From positions 1-64,000 of the IMG/VR virus record IMGVR_UViG_3300021471_000001: a stretch of DNA of 64,000 nt; one strand, written 5' to 3'. The DNA is from a virus. Shown piece after piece: positions 44,576-52,025 of the stretch (the first letter of the stretch is position 1; every line of letters starts with the position of its first letter). Under the pieces are notes generated by a model, which worked only from the letters and a program-made list of their open reading frames with translations, made no database searches and was not told the DNA's origin. The position numbers and the translations under genes were made by a program.

Positions 44576-45414
44576 TTTCCCTTTCCTAACTTTGCAATTA
44601 ATTCAATTAATAAATCTTTGTTACTTTCTACAAAGCTAATATACGCCTTACTATCGCTAATCTGTGGTCTATAGTCAAAAGACACTTCGCCATCACCTGT
44701 TGAACTTTTTCCACCAACAAATGGTGACTTTCTGAATAGCTCAATCACTCTTCCAAAACACGACTTTTCTAATTCCGTTGCCCACTCGAGTGAGAACCAG
44801 TGATAAAACTTTGTTCCTATACCAAAGCACTCATAGTCAACTTTCATCTGTTGAGCCTGCTCATCCTTCTCTCTATCGGCTTTTAAGTCGTCCTTACGTG
44901 TATGAAAGCTTTCGTCAGTAAATTCTTTCACGTTTTTATTTACTCTTTCGTCTTGTTTATATTGTTCAGGTAGGTATATATAATATTCTTTGCAGATTGG
45001 AAAAGCATGTCCGACTTTCAAAATTCCTGGTATCATTTGATTTCCTATTGCACAGCCAAAAACGGCAAGTGGTATAATCAAATCTCTTATTTCAGTACGC
45101 ATTTTCAGGTCTATGGTTGCGTAATTATCCTCTGTACTCTCTAATACACCACCTGTGAAGAATGTATGATATAGCTTTACTGGAAGTTTATCAACCTCAA
45201 ATCCAAGCAGTTCTAGAAAGTCTTTCATAATAAGACGTCTTAGCTTCCCCCTTATAGCATTGCCATGCAAGTATGGAAATGGTATTTCACCCATTCCATC
45301 AACGTAAAGGTAGATTGTCCTTAACACTGGTGTTGAACCAGTCTTTTCATTACCACCGTGATGTATTGGAGACTTCGCTAGAAGCCATCCTTCGTACTTT
45401 TGAATTATTTTCAT
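44572..45414 (-). CDS. csf2: Type IV CRISPR Csf2 (Cas7-like) backbone protein
   Basis: The 280-residue protein starts YEGWLLAKSPIHHGGNEKTG STPVLRTIYL and continues GEIPFPYLHGNAIRGKLRRL IMKDFLELLG, the hallmark of Csf2/Cas7 RAMP proteins. A later LFRKSPFVGGKSSTGDGEVS is the C-terminal Gly-rich loop. Csf2 multimerises along the guide RNA as the backbone of the type IV ribonucleoprotein. It has a perfect AGGAGG site and overlaps the cas11-like gene by four bases. I consider this the strongest Cas assignment in the window. Confidence 0.9.
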   Translation of the reverse strand: MKIIQKYEGWLLAKSPIHHGGNEKTGSTPVLRTIYLYVDGMGEIPFPYLHGNAIRGKLRRLIMKDFLELLGFEVDKLPVKLYHTFFTGGVLESTEDNYATIDLKMRTEIRDLIIPLAVFGCAIGNQMIPGILKVGHAFPICKEYYIYLPEQYKQDERVNKNVKEFTDESFHTRKDDLKADREKDEQAQQMKVDYECFGIGTKFYHWFSLEWATELEKSCFGRVIELFRKSPFVGGKSSTGDGEVSFDYRPQISDSKAYISFVESNKDLLIELIAKLGKGK

Positions 45415-45821
45415 TCTTTTACCTCCTCTGTCTTTTTTTGTTCATACATATCTTGTATGTCTATATCAAATGTAGGTTTACTTTTCCTACTACTTTTAAT
45501 CTCTTTTCCCTTTATGATAGCTCTTACACAAAAGGGAATGTGTTCAGAATAAAGCCTAGTAAGTACATAGACCTCATCCTTTCTTAAATCTTCGACTAAT
45601 CCTATACTTTCACCTGGTAGGGTCTGCAAACCAAAGTAATTACATAACTTACTTGCAAAAGCATAGATAGTCCCTCGTCTAGAAGCCGATCTAACACGGT
45701 GATTAAATATATCGTGCGGATTCTTAGACGTTTTCATACTATGCCAATTTATCTTACTGTATACCACAGCGAGTAAATCGACAAGCGTATCTTCTAAAAC
45801 CTTTTTCCTATTTGGAGACAT
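45411..45821 (-). CDS. Cas11-like small subunit of the type IV-B complex
   Basis: This 136-residue protein is mainly helical (LEDTLVDLLAVVYSKINWHS; RGTIYAFASKLCNYFGLQTL) with a strand-rich segment (DEVYVLTRLYSEHIPFCVRA IIK). It lies exactly between csf1 and csf2, where type IV-B loci encode the small subunit Cas11 that lines the belly of the complex. No motif is diagnostic, so the call rests on position, size and helical nature. It overlaps csf1 by 14 bases and csf2 by four. Confidence 0.65.
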   Translation of the reverse strand: MSPNRKKVLEDTLVDLLAVVYSKINWHSMKTSKNPHDIFNHRVRSASRRGTIYAFASKLCNYFGLQTLPGESIGLVEDLRKDEVYVLTRLYSEHIPFCVRAIIKGKEIKSSRKSKPTFDIDIQDMYEQKKTEEVKE

Positions 45822-46416
45822 AAGCTAACAACTCCCATAATGGATTTCTAATAAATGGTTTGGCACTTTCTATTAAGAAATACCAACCCTTTTCCATAGC
45901 TAGCCTTGAGTTTTTCATTGTTAATTCACCTCTAATTATTTCTGACTTTGAGACTTTATTCTCACGAAGCCTACATATTAGGTTGTGATAAGTCTTCACG
46001 TCACTTTGATTAACTAAAAAACTCCCGAGCCAGTCTGTGGAAACATAAAAATGAACGTTATCAAAGTTAATTCTTTGTAAGGAATCGAGCCACCCTTGTT
46101 TTTGGTAGCTCTTTGTAACATATAAAAAGAATGGAACAGGTTTTTCTCTCAATAAGGTCTCCAAAACCTCTTCTCTCTTTAAAAATACAACACTTTCCTC
46201 AGTAGCAAACCACGATTTCTTACGATAGTTCTGATTCCTAAAGAAATGATAACAATATTCACAAGTTACACCGCCATTTTTCAAGTATGAGTATCCTGTA
46301 AAACTGTTTGAGAATGGCAAATCAAAACCATTATTCGTCTCTTTACCACATACACAACAATAGCCAGATTTATCTCCTATTTCTGGACTTCTAATAACCA
46401 ATTCTGTAACTATCAT
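45808..46416 (-). CDS. csf1: Type IV CRISPR Csf1 (Cas8-like, zinc-finger) protein
   Basis: The 202-residue protein has a CxxC pair at 20-23 (CCVC) and another at 52-55 (CEYC), with 'DLPFSNSFTGYSYLKNGGVT' between them. This is the zinc finger typical of Csf1, the large-subunit marker of type IV CRISPR. The rest contains FFLYVTKSYQKQGWLDSLQR INFDNVHFYVSTDW and a helical C-terminus. Its start overlaps the stop of the AntA-type gene (ATGA), so both are translated together. No nuclease motif is present, as expected for type IV. Confidence 0.8.
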   Translation of the reverse strand: MIVTELVIRSPEIGDKSGYCCVCGKETNNGFDLPFSNSFTGYSYLKNGGVTCEYCYHFFRNQNYRKKSWFATEESVVFLKREEVLETLLREKPVPFFLYVTKSYQKQGWLDSLQRINFDNVHFYVSTDWLGSFLVNQSDVKTYHNLICRLRENKVSKSEIIRGELTMKNSRLAMEKGWYFLIESAKPFIRNPLWELLAYVSK

Positions 46417-47081
46417 CTTGACAACCTCTTTCTATACTGATAAAACAACTTTTCGATATTTAAGTACCTAGTTCTAACTACTTCACCTTTATAGCTTCTA
46501 CTAAGCATAATCAACTTCTTAGCAAAGTCAAGAGTCAGCTCATACTCTATCCTACGTGGAAAACCACGCCGATCATACTCGATAACATAGCGTTTATAAT
46601 CCCTTCCTTCCTTTGCATACAAATTTTGTTCTATGTTTTTTCGCTTCCATTTAGCATAATTACCAACGTCAAGTCCCAAAAACCTGTATAGCTCTGAGCT
46701 CATGATGGTTTTCTTTAACTCAATTTTTTCTGTAAATCTAGGTAAGCTCGTTTTCATAAAGCTTTTTCCCTTTTCTGCGTCTTTATACTCTTTTCTAGAT
46801 TCTTCTCTATCCTTTATATATCCCACTACAATTTCGTATCCTCTTTTGGTAAATACTCTTAGACGATTGACTTGTTCTACGTTATTATATAGGTCTTTGA
46901 TTTGAGACCTGAATACTTTTACATTATCGCCTGAAAGCAAATATGTATCTTTGTTTTCCTTCAAGTTTCGTTTCAAGAGCTTATTTGCAACTTGTTGAAT
47001 TCTCTTTTCTGTTACACCAAGCTCTTTTGCCATGTCTAAAACAGTAAATACTTGTTTACCATTAAAATATCTTTTTGTCAT
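46413..47081 (-). CDS. HTH plus AntA-type regulator ahead of the csf genes
   Basis: The start is set at ATG 47081 (MTKRYFNGKQVF) after TGGAGG. The N-terminal helix-turn-helix (VFTVLDMAKELGVTEKRIQQ VANKLL) is followed by a spacer, then an AntA/AntB domain (IMSSELYRFLGLDVGNYAKW ... EYELTLDFAKKLIMLSRSYK ... VRTRYLNIEKLF). It is related to 4661-5455. The gene overlaps csf1 and lies downstream of the DnaC-like gene, so it may control, or simply share, the message of the Cas genes. Confidence 0.75.
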   Translation of the reverse strand: MTKRYFNGKQVFTVLDMAKELGVTEKRIQQVANKLLKRNLKENKDTYLLSGDNVKVFRSQIKDLYNNVEQVNRLRVFTKRGYEIVVGYIKDREESRKEYKDAEKGKSFMKTSLPRFTEKIELKKTIMSSELYRFLGLDVGNYAKWKRKNIEQNLYAKEGRDYKRYVIEYDRRGFPRRIEYELTLDFAKKLIMLSRSYKGEVVRTRYLNIEKLFYQYRKRLSR

Positions 47082-47097
47082 AGCTTTAAACCTCCAT

Positions 47098-48069
47098 TTA
47101 TTTAAGTTCAATAAAGTTTTTACTATCATTACACTTCTCACTTATCCTTCTAAACATTGAAGTAAGAACATCACTCCATGAATTGTTTATGTCATAAATC
47201 ATTTTCTGTAAATCATAGATTGATTTGTTCGATGTAATAATGAACTGAAACCGCTCTCCACGTTTATAAATCGCATCAAACACAGCCAACATCTCTTTTA
47301 AGTTAAACTCTGTGAACTTCACTTTATCAAAGTCATCTATAAGAATATAGTAATATGATTCTGTCGGTGGAACAGTAATTTCCCATATTTTCAAATGTGT
47401 AAATGCTTTATAATCCCTTTCTAATCCATATTTTACAAACTCTTTTATCAGTTTATTACATGTGAAATTGTTAAAAGAGAATATTAAGTCTTGGTCTATG
47501 TAGTAGGAAAGTATCGCATACATGGAGTATGTTTTGCCAACGGCAGGTCTGCCATATAGATAAAAGGATTGTGGCTTTTCATAATTTTTAACCATATTAA
47601 AAAGCCTTTTCTGACAGCCATTCTTATGACTTTCAAAATTAGCATCTTTATAAATGCCAAACTTGTACTTCATCTTAGCTAACATATTTTTCCTGTAATC
47701 TTTGCTTTTCTCTTTGTATCGTCTATCTATCTCACACTGTCTGCAATAATCCCAAATCAGAACGTCGTTATCGAATTCTCTCGGCTTTCCGATTGTATCT
47801 TTTAAAGCATCTGCACTTATTTTAAAGAATGACGAAATCCACTCAATCTTACTAGCAAAGATTTTTGAACCGCAGACCTGACATAATTTAACGCTATCTC
47901 TAAGATTACCTTCAGTTACATATTTATTTATCGCTTCCATACGTTCTTTAACACTACTTGGAATTATATCTTTCTTTTCATTAGCTTTAATTTGTTCTAA
48001 TGGTATCTCAAACTTTGTTTTGACAGCCTTTTTTATTGGTTTGTCAAATGGATTTTCTTTGCTATTCAT
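47098..48069 (-). CDS. dnaC: DnaC-like helicase loader (AAA+ ATPase)
   Basis: This 323-residue protein has an N-terminal zinc site (Cys63-x2-Cys66 and Cys109-x2-Cys112). Its AAA+ core has Walker A GRPAVGKT (173-180), Walker B YILIDDFD, sensor FIITSNKS and an arginine-finger region MFRRISEKC. DnaC/DnaI proteins open the DnaB ring and load it at an origin. With the initiator gene 49908-51311, it suggests lambda-style theta replication using host DnaB and polymerase. It starts after AAGGAG. Confidence 0.88.
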   Translation of the reverse strand: MNSKENPFDKPIKKAVKTKFEIPLEQIKANEKKDIIPSSVKERMEAINKYVTEGNLRDSVKLCQVCGSKIFASKIEWISSFFKISADALKDTIGKPREFDNDVLIWDYCRQCEIDRRYKEKSKDYRKNMLAKMKYKFGIYKDANFESHKNGCQKRLFNMVKNYEKPQSFYLYGRPAVGKTYSMYAILSYYIDQDLIFSFNNFTCNKLIKEFVKYGLERDYKAFTHLKIWEITVPPTESYYYILIDDFDKVKFTEFNLKEMLAVFDAIYKRGERFQFIITSNKSIYDLQKMIYDINNSWSDVLTSMFRRISEKCNDSKNFIELK

Positions 48070-48072
48070 AAC

Positions 48073-48456
48073 TTACTCCTTTTGATTTTCTTCTTTGATA
48101 ATCTCATGTGGATATATGGCATGTTCTCTTGTCTCTTTGGCAATGTCTTCAACATAAGCGTTTGCTAAATTATTCCAAATGTCTACACTGTTTGTACATA
48201 TAATATTAAGTCTATAACCTTCACCGTCACTCTGAAAAAACAACACATCTTTATTCTTAATTTCGCTTTCATCAAGAGTTTTGCCATTCTTTAAACTATT
48301 AACAAGTTCTCCCAATACTTTATATAGCTTAAAGAGAGCCCTCTCATTAAGTACTATAAAGGAATCTGTATGCCAATATTGTTGTGAATAAATGTGACAT
48401 GCGGCTATAGTTTTATAGTGCTTTTTAAGTATTTCTCTTACTTCCTTTTTATCCAT
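48073..48456 (-). CDS. Unknown early protein, 127 aa
   Basis: The protein is helical in its first two thirds (KEVREILKKHYKTIAACHIY, ALFKLYKVLGELVNSL) and has a strand pair (KDVLFFQSDGEGYRLNIICT). It lies between the duplicated family and the DnaC-like gene with a GAGGGGG site, overlapping the former by eight bases. Not recognised. Confidence 0.55.
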   Translation of the reverse strand: MDKKEVREILKKHYKTIAACHIYSQQYWHTDSFIVLNERALFKLYKVLGELVNSLKNGKTLDESEIKNKDVLFFQSDGEGYRLNIICTNSVDIWNNLANAYVEDIAKETREHAIYPHEIIKEENQKE

Positions 48457-48781
48457 CTTTTTCCCCCTCTCGGTTTTTTAAAACGTGCTCTAAGATAATA
48501 TTAAACAATTTAGATTGTAGATTTAATTCGTTCAGTAATGTGCTTCCAAAGTCATCATGAAAACGCTCATTGAGAGATAGTTTACTGGTGATCATGATGA
48601 ATAGCATGGTAATAGCTCCCTCATAAAAGCTTTTGTCTTTATCAAAACTGAACTTGCTTTTTAAAATACTACATCCATCTAAGCTTAAGTCACCGCTATC
48701 AAGATCACTACTAAAATCTTTTAAAGCTTTTGTAGGAATAATTACATCCCAAAATTTTAATTCTTTTTCTTTATTACTCAT
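48449..48781 (-). CDS. Member 1 of a duplicated phage family, 110 aa
   Basis: The C-terminal half has SKFSFDKDKSFYEGAITMLF then NLQSKLFNIILEHVLKNREG. The same 'F.FD..D.FYEG ... L.N..L.HVLK.R' pattern is found in 48774-49136 and twice in 49223-49915. It is helical with no enzymatic motif. The strong AAAGGAGG site and overlapping starts show one transcript. Function unknown. Confidence 0.6.
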   Translation of the reverse strand: MSNKEKELKFWDVIIPTKALKDFSSDLDSGDLSLDGCSILKSKFSFDKDKSFYEGAITMLFIMITSKLSLNERFHDDFGSTLLNELNLQSKLFNIILEHVLKNREGEKDG

Positions 48782-49136
48782 ATTTTTCCTCCTTTCTGTT
48801 CTTCAAAACATATTCTGAGATAGATTTAAACAAATTCGTTTCTAAGTTTGATATATGTAAAAGTATACTTCCTAAATCATCTGTTTTTTCAGTATAGTAC
48901 ATGTGAGCCATCATAATCGTATATAAAACCGCTACTGCCCCCTCATAAAAACTATCACTTTCATCAAAGCTCAACCGCTTTTCTACAAAACTGATACTAT
49001 TTGGGCCATCACTAATATCCACATCATAAAACTTTTTTATGATTTTTGTACTAACCGAGATGCCCTCAAGTAAAAATTCCAACTCACTTTCAGTAATACA
49101 TCTATCCCAAAATAATTCCTTCTCTTTATTATTCAT
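48774..49136 (-). CDS. Member 2 of a duplicated phage family, 120 aa
   Basis: It opens with MNNKEKELFWDRCITESELE and contains EKRLSFDESDSFYEGAVAVL and SNLETNLFKSISEYVLKNRK. These line up with 48449-48781 and with both halves of 49223-49915. It overlaps member 1 by eight bases. The family may form helical bundles; no known function. Confidence 0.6.
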   Translation of the reverse strand: MNNKEKELFWDRCITESELEFLLEGISVSTKIIKKFYDVDISDGPNSISFVEKRLSFDESDSFYEGAVAVLYTIMMAHMYYTEKTDDLGSILLHISNLETNLFKSISEYVLKNRKEEKYE

Positions 49137-49140
49137 ATTT

Positions 49141-49212
49141 TTACCTCTCTTTTTTTTCTAAAATATGCTTCAACAAAATGTTATATGGTTTATTATTTGT
49201 ATGAAGCCTATA
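49141..49212 (-). pseudogene. Remnant of a further family member
   Basis: In the gap between members 2 and 3, one minus-strand frame reads NNKPYNILLKHILEKKER before a stop at 49141. This resembles the family's C-terminal 'LFNIILEHVLKNRE'. There is no start codon and no upstream domain. It looks like the surviving tail of a deleted copy. Confidence 0.45.
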
Positions 49213-49222
49213 TTGAAGCACT

Positions 49223-49915
49223 TTAATAATTCATCCTCATTTTCAAAACAAAGCTTGATACAATGTTAAAAATACTTGTAATAAATAAAATTAAACTTTC
49301 TAAAACTTCTTCTTTCTTCTCGTAGGCAAAATTAAAACGATTATAAGCATCAAGCACAGCCGTCAAGGACGAAACAAAGCCATCATAAAAGTTTTCACCC
49401 TTATCAAAATTAAAAAATTTTGCTAAATCTTTTTCATACATAGAAATATTTATATTAAAATGCTTAACACTTTTTCTAAAGCTTGGTATAATTTCTGATA
49501 CAGTTATCAATTCACCATTACTAATAACCTTATCTATGTAATGTTCAGAATCATCTTTATTACAACCACTTTTATCATTTCTTGTTTTTAAAACATGCTT
49601 TAATACTGCATTATATAAACCAGACATAACCTCAAAAACCTGTGCAACAACAGTTTTATAGTCTTCAAATTTATTTAAAGCATTTGTCAAACATAAAAAT
49701 ACATGATGAACTGATGAAATAAAACCTTCATAGAAAATATCGTCCTTTTCGAAAAGCATAAATTCCCTAGAAATATGGTCTCTATTTACACTTATATCTG
49801 GAACGTATGGGACCTTCTCTTTTGCAAGCTTTAATTCACTATTCAGAAGCTTAAAATCAAGTTCGGATAGCATTCTATCACTATTAAAAGCTTTAATCTC
49901 TCTTCTATTACTCAT
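49223..49915 (-). CDS. Member 3, with two tandem copies of the family domain, 230 aa
   Basis: The first copy has EFMLFEKDDIFYEGFISSVH and GLYNAVLKHVLKTRNDK. The second has KFFNFDKGENFYDGFVSSLT and IFNIVSSFVLKMRMNY. The gene is thus an internal duplication of the domain in 48449-48781 and 48774-49136. It begins inside the end of the initiator gene after AAGGAG, so expression is coupled to replication. Confidence 0.65.
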   Translation of the reverse strand: MSNRREIKAFNSDRMLSELDFKLLNSELKLAKEKVPYVPDISVNRDHISREFMLFEKDDIFYEGFISSVHHVFLCLTNALNKFEDYKTVVAQVFEVMSGLYNAVLKHVLKTRNDKSGCNKDDSEHYIDKVISNGELITVSEIIPSFRKSVKHFNINISMYEKDLAKFFNFDKGENFYDGFVSSLTAVLDAYNRFNFAYEKKEEVLESLILFITSIFNIVSSFVLKMRMNY

Positions 49916-51311
49916 TTTCTTTTACTCCTTCATCATTATACTTATGTGGATAGTAATCTCTAAGACATTTCTCTTCCCATTCTTCATCTGTCATCAGACT
50001 AGGATCGGTCTTTCTCTTTTCTATATACTCTGCCTTTAAGTTAGAATATTTCCTTAGTAGTATAGAAGGAATTAATTCGTATTTATACCAATCTTTCTTC
50101 AGTGCAAAATTGACAATCCTACGAAACAAATCTCTATCTTTTTCTATTCTAGCAATATAACGGAATTGTCCTATTTCAGATATTGTAAGAGAGCAATAGA
50201 AACCGTGCACTTCTTTCCACTCTTCAAAATATATTTTCCTTAAGTCTTCTGAAAGCTTTTTTTCTAAACTTTTCTTACCTTTTCCATTTCTAGAAGGTTT
50301 AAGTACTTTACTTGCTTCTTCAAAAAGATATTCTGTACTAGTATTAACATTATCTTTACTTTGACTTACTTTTTCTATACTACTAGTACTAGAATCTATG
50401 TTATGGGAACTAGTACCTAGAGTAGAGTCTATGTTAGAAGTACAAGTTGTACTAGATTCCTTAGTACTAGAGTCTTTGCTAGAAGAACTAGATTCTTTAG
50501 GTCTAGTTGTACTAGATTCTCTAGTAGATCTAGATCTACTAGAAGTACTAGAAGATTCATCAACTTTTTCTTTAGAAAAAGTTGATGGTTTTTCTTTATT
50601 TTTTTTTCTAGATCTTTCTTTATATTCTTTATTTCTAGTTTCTTTAGGATTCTCGAAATGCTTTTCAGAAAAGCTTTTTTGCGGTGTAACTTGTGTATTT
50701 TTTACACAAGTTATTAATCCTTTGTCAATCCCGTTTTCGAAGACATCGAGTTTGTTATCACTGTCTGGTTGCTGATTCCCAACTTGTGTATTTTTTACAC
50801 AAGTTTTGTGTAAACTTTCCCCAAGTTGGCTTTTATCTTTGACACTGTCTTTAGAGTAATCTTGTTCCATTTTGTTGTTCTCTGATAAAGATTTTTCAGG
50901 TTGTGTATTTTTTACACAAGTTGTTTCCTTGCTTTCAATTTCTTTTTTCGGAGTTGCAACGTCTATTTTGTTGTTGGAGACTTTATCTTCAACTTGTGTA
51001 ATATTTACACAAGTTTGATTTCCTCTTTTCTCACTTGTGTAATATTTACACAAGTTTATTATACGCCCCTGTCCCTGTCTTGTTTTCACTTCTATTATAC
51101 CTTTTCTTTTTAATTCAGAAAGACATTTTGTAATCGTCTTATTATTCAATCCAGTTTCAGAAATGAGTTTACAATTTGTTAATTTTGTTCCTCTTCTTTG
51201 AAAGCCATTCGTATATCGAAATATTATGAAAAGTAGTTTCGTAGCATTTCCTGAAAGGTGAATTAAATCTTTTTTATCGATCAAATCATTATCAAACATA
51301 GTAAAGCCCAT
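49908..51311 (-). CDS. Replication initiator-like protein carrying the origin
   Basis: The 467-residue protein has an N-terminal winged-helix domain like phage O/RepA N-terminal or MarR-like initiators (LSGNATKLLFIIFRYTNGFQ, SETGLNNKTITKCLSELKRK GIIEV). A long Ser/Thr/Lys-rich low-complexity middle and a folded helical C-terminus follow (EWKEVHGFYCSLTISEIGQF ... NFALKKDWYKYELIPSILLR). The middle contains repeated TCVKNTQ units, which are the coding shadow of five palindromic iterons. An initiator binding repeats inside its own gene is the arrangement of lambda O. The gene lies just upstream of the DnaC-like loader region. Confidence 0.75.
   Translation of the reverse strand: MGFTMFDNDLIDKKDLIHLSGNATKLLFIIFRYTNGFQRRGTKLTNCKLISETGLNNKTITKCLSELKRKGIIEVKTRQGQGRIINLCKYYTSEKRGNQTCVNITQVEDKVSNNKIDVATPKKEIESKETTCVKNTQPEKSLSENNKMEQDYSKDSVKDKSQLGESLHKTCVKNTQVGNQQPDSDNKLDVFENGIDKGLITCVKNTQVTPQKSFSEKHFENPKETRNKEYKERSRKKNKEKPSTFSKEKVDESSSTSSRSRSTRESSTTRPKESSSSSKDSSTKESSTTCTSNIDSTLGTSSHNIDSSTSSIEKVSQSKDNVNTSTEYLFEEASKVLKPSRNGKGKKSLEKKLSEDLRKIYFEEWKEVHGFYCSLTISEIGQFRYIARIEKDRDLFRRIVNFALKKDWYKYELIPSILLRKYSNLKAEYIEKRKTDPSLMTDEEWEEKCLRDYYPHKYNDEGVKENE
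50381..50587 (-). repeat. CTAG-rich palindromic tract inside the initiator gene
   Basis: About 200 bases code for the Ser-rich linker and contain many CTAG tetramers, often as TACTAG or CTAGAT. A perfect 22-base palindrome lies at 50521-50542 and a perfect 13-bp hairpin at 50558-50587 (CATCAACTTTTTC and GAAAAAGTTGATG, loop TTTA). The tract is next to the iterons and may help melt or fold the origin. Confidence 0.6.
50688..51055. repeat. Five palindromic iterons; probable replication origin
   Basis: Five copies of ACTTGTGTA, five A/T bases, TACACAAGT occur at 50688-50712, 50781-50805, 50898-50922 (left outer arm changed), 50991-51015 and 51033-51055. Centres use TTTTT or ATATT. Four copies are read as TCVKNTQ or TCVNITQ, but the fifth is read in another frame (NLCKYYTSE). 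DNA sequence, not protein, is therefore conserved. The location within an initiator gene strongly suggests an origin. Confidence 0.75.
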
Positions 51312-51313
51312 AA

Positions 51314-51496
51314 TTAGTCCTCTGGATATACATTTACATCTTTAACTTTTTCTTTTTTAACTTTGAATTCATATTTTCGTATGTAATTGTCTAAGATTCG
51401 CCTTATGAACTCGGTTTCAGAAATTTCCAATTTCTTTGATATATCATTAACAAATGTTTTCTGTCTATCAGAAAGCCTTATAACCTTTTTGAACAT
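51314..51496 (-). CDS. Ribbon-helix-helix regulator, 60 aa
   Basis: KKVIRLSDRQKTFVNDISKK LEISETEFIRRILDNYIRKY fits a CopG/Arc-type fold: a strand then two helices. It is the first gene of the initiator operon, with AAGGAG and a promoter just upstream. It may repress its own operon by binding the palindrome at 51572-51596; this is an inference. Confidence 0.7.
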   Translation of the reverse strand: MFKKVIRLSDRQKTFVNDISKKLEISETEFIRRILDNYIRKYEFKVKKEKVKDVNVYPED

Positions 51497-51538
51497 AGAA
51501 AACTCCTTATAGTAATATATATAATTTTATATCAGTTA

Positions 51539-51567
51539 AAAATATATAAATATATCCAAAAAGTCAA
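51539..51567 (-). promoter_or_regulatory. Promoter of the RHH-initiator operon
   Basis: On the minus strand TTGACT (51562-51567) is followed after 17 bases by TATTTT (51539-51544) within an AT-rich run that also offers TATATT at a shorter spacing. The -35 is the same as at 36598-36603. It lies about 45 bases upstream of the RHH gene start. Confidence 0.5.
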
Positions 51568-51571
51568 GTAA

Positions 51572-51596
51572 AAATTGTATATTTTTTATACAATTT
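51572..51596. promoter_or_regulatory. Palindromic operator-like site next to the promoter
   Basis: AAATTGTATA (51572-51581), TTTTT, TATACAATTT (51587-51596) is a perfect 10-bp inverted repeat with the same spacer as the iterons but different arms. It sits just upstream of the -35. It could bind the RHH protein or the initiator. Confidence 0.5.
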
Positions 51597-51706
51597 ACGC
51601 TTATTTTTTGTAATAACATGAGGTTAAGCATACATTTTTCTCAAAAAAAAATAAGGCTTATTATTTTTAAAAACTCTTAAAAACATTTTGCTTTTCCAGA
51701 GAACAT

Positions 51707-51777
51707 TTGAGTAAAGTAAGCTCCCATATATAACTTGCTGCATTATATATGGGAACAGAATTAAATGGTTTACTCAA
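51707..51777 (-). other. Nested double dyad downstream of gene 51787-51939
   Basis: An inner perfect dyad (TCCCATATATA 51722-51732; TATATATGGGA 51744-51754) is enclosed by an outer one (TTGAGTAAA 51707-51715; TTTACTCAA 51769-51777). It follows the stop of 51787-51939 in transcription order, and could be a terminator-like or regulatory RNA fold. Confidence 0.45.
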
Positions 51778-51786
51778 GATAACTGC

Positions 51787-51939
51787 CTAGTTCATCTCTT
51801 TTTTTAGTAAAGCTATTCGTAACTCTAGATACTCTCTTATCATACACACTTCTTTTTCGTCATCAAGAAACTGACAGTCAAGTCTACAAAAATTTTTTAT
51901 TAGTGGACAGATGCTCATATCATGTCTTCTCTTTTCCAT
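51787..51939 (-). CDS. Small Cys-rich protein, 50 aa
   Basis: The start is set at ATG 51939 (MEKRRHDMSICPLIKNFC) after AAGGAG; longer frames lack a site. Cys11, Cys18, Cys22 and Cys32 form a likely zinc cluster (CPLIKNFCRLDCQF ... VC), followed by a helix (YLELRIALLKKEMN). Function unknown. Confidence 0.5.
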   Translation of the reverse strand: MEKRRHDMSICPLIKNFCRLDCQFLDDEKEVCMIREYLELRIALLKKEMN

Positions 51940-52025
51940 GCTTTCTTTACTCCTTATAATTTTTTTAAATAGCGTCTCACAGCAACATAACATCGCCATG
52001 AAACGCATAAACAAAGAATATATAT

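Noticed and set aside
50688-51055. The five palindromes might be CRISPR repeats or a protein-repeat artefact
   Set aside because: Spacing is irregular (93, 117, 93, 41 bases) and one copy is in a different reading frame, which fits iterons better.
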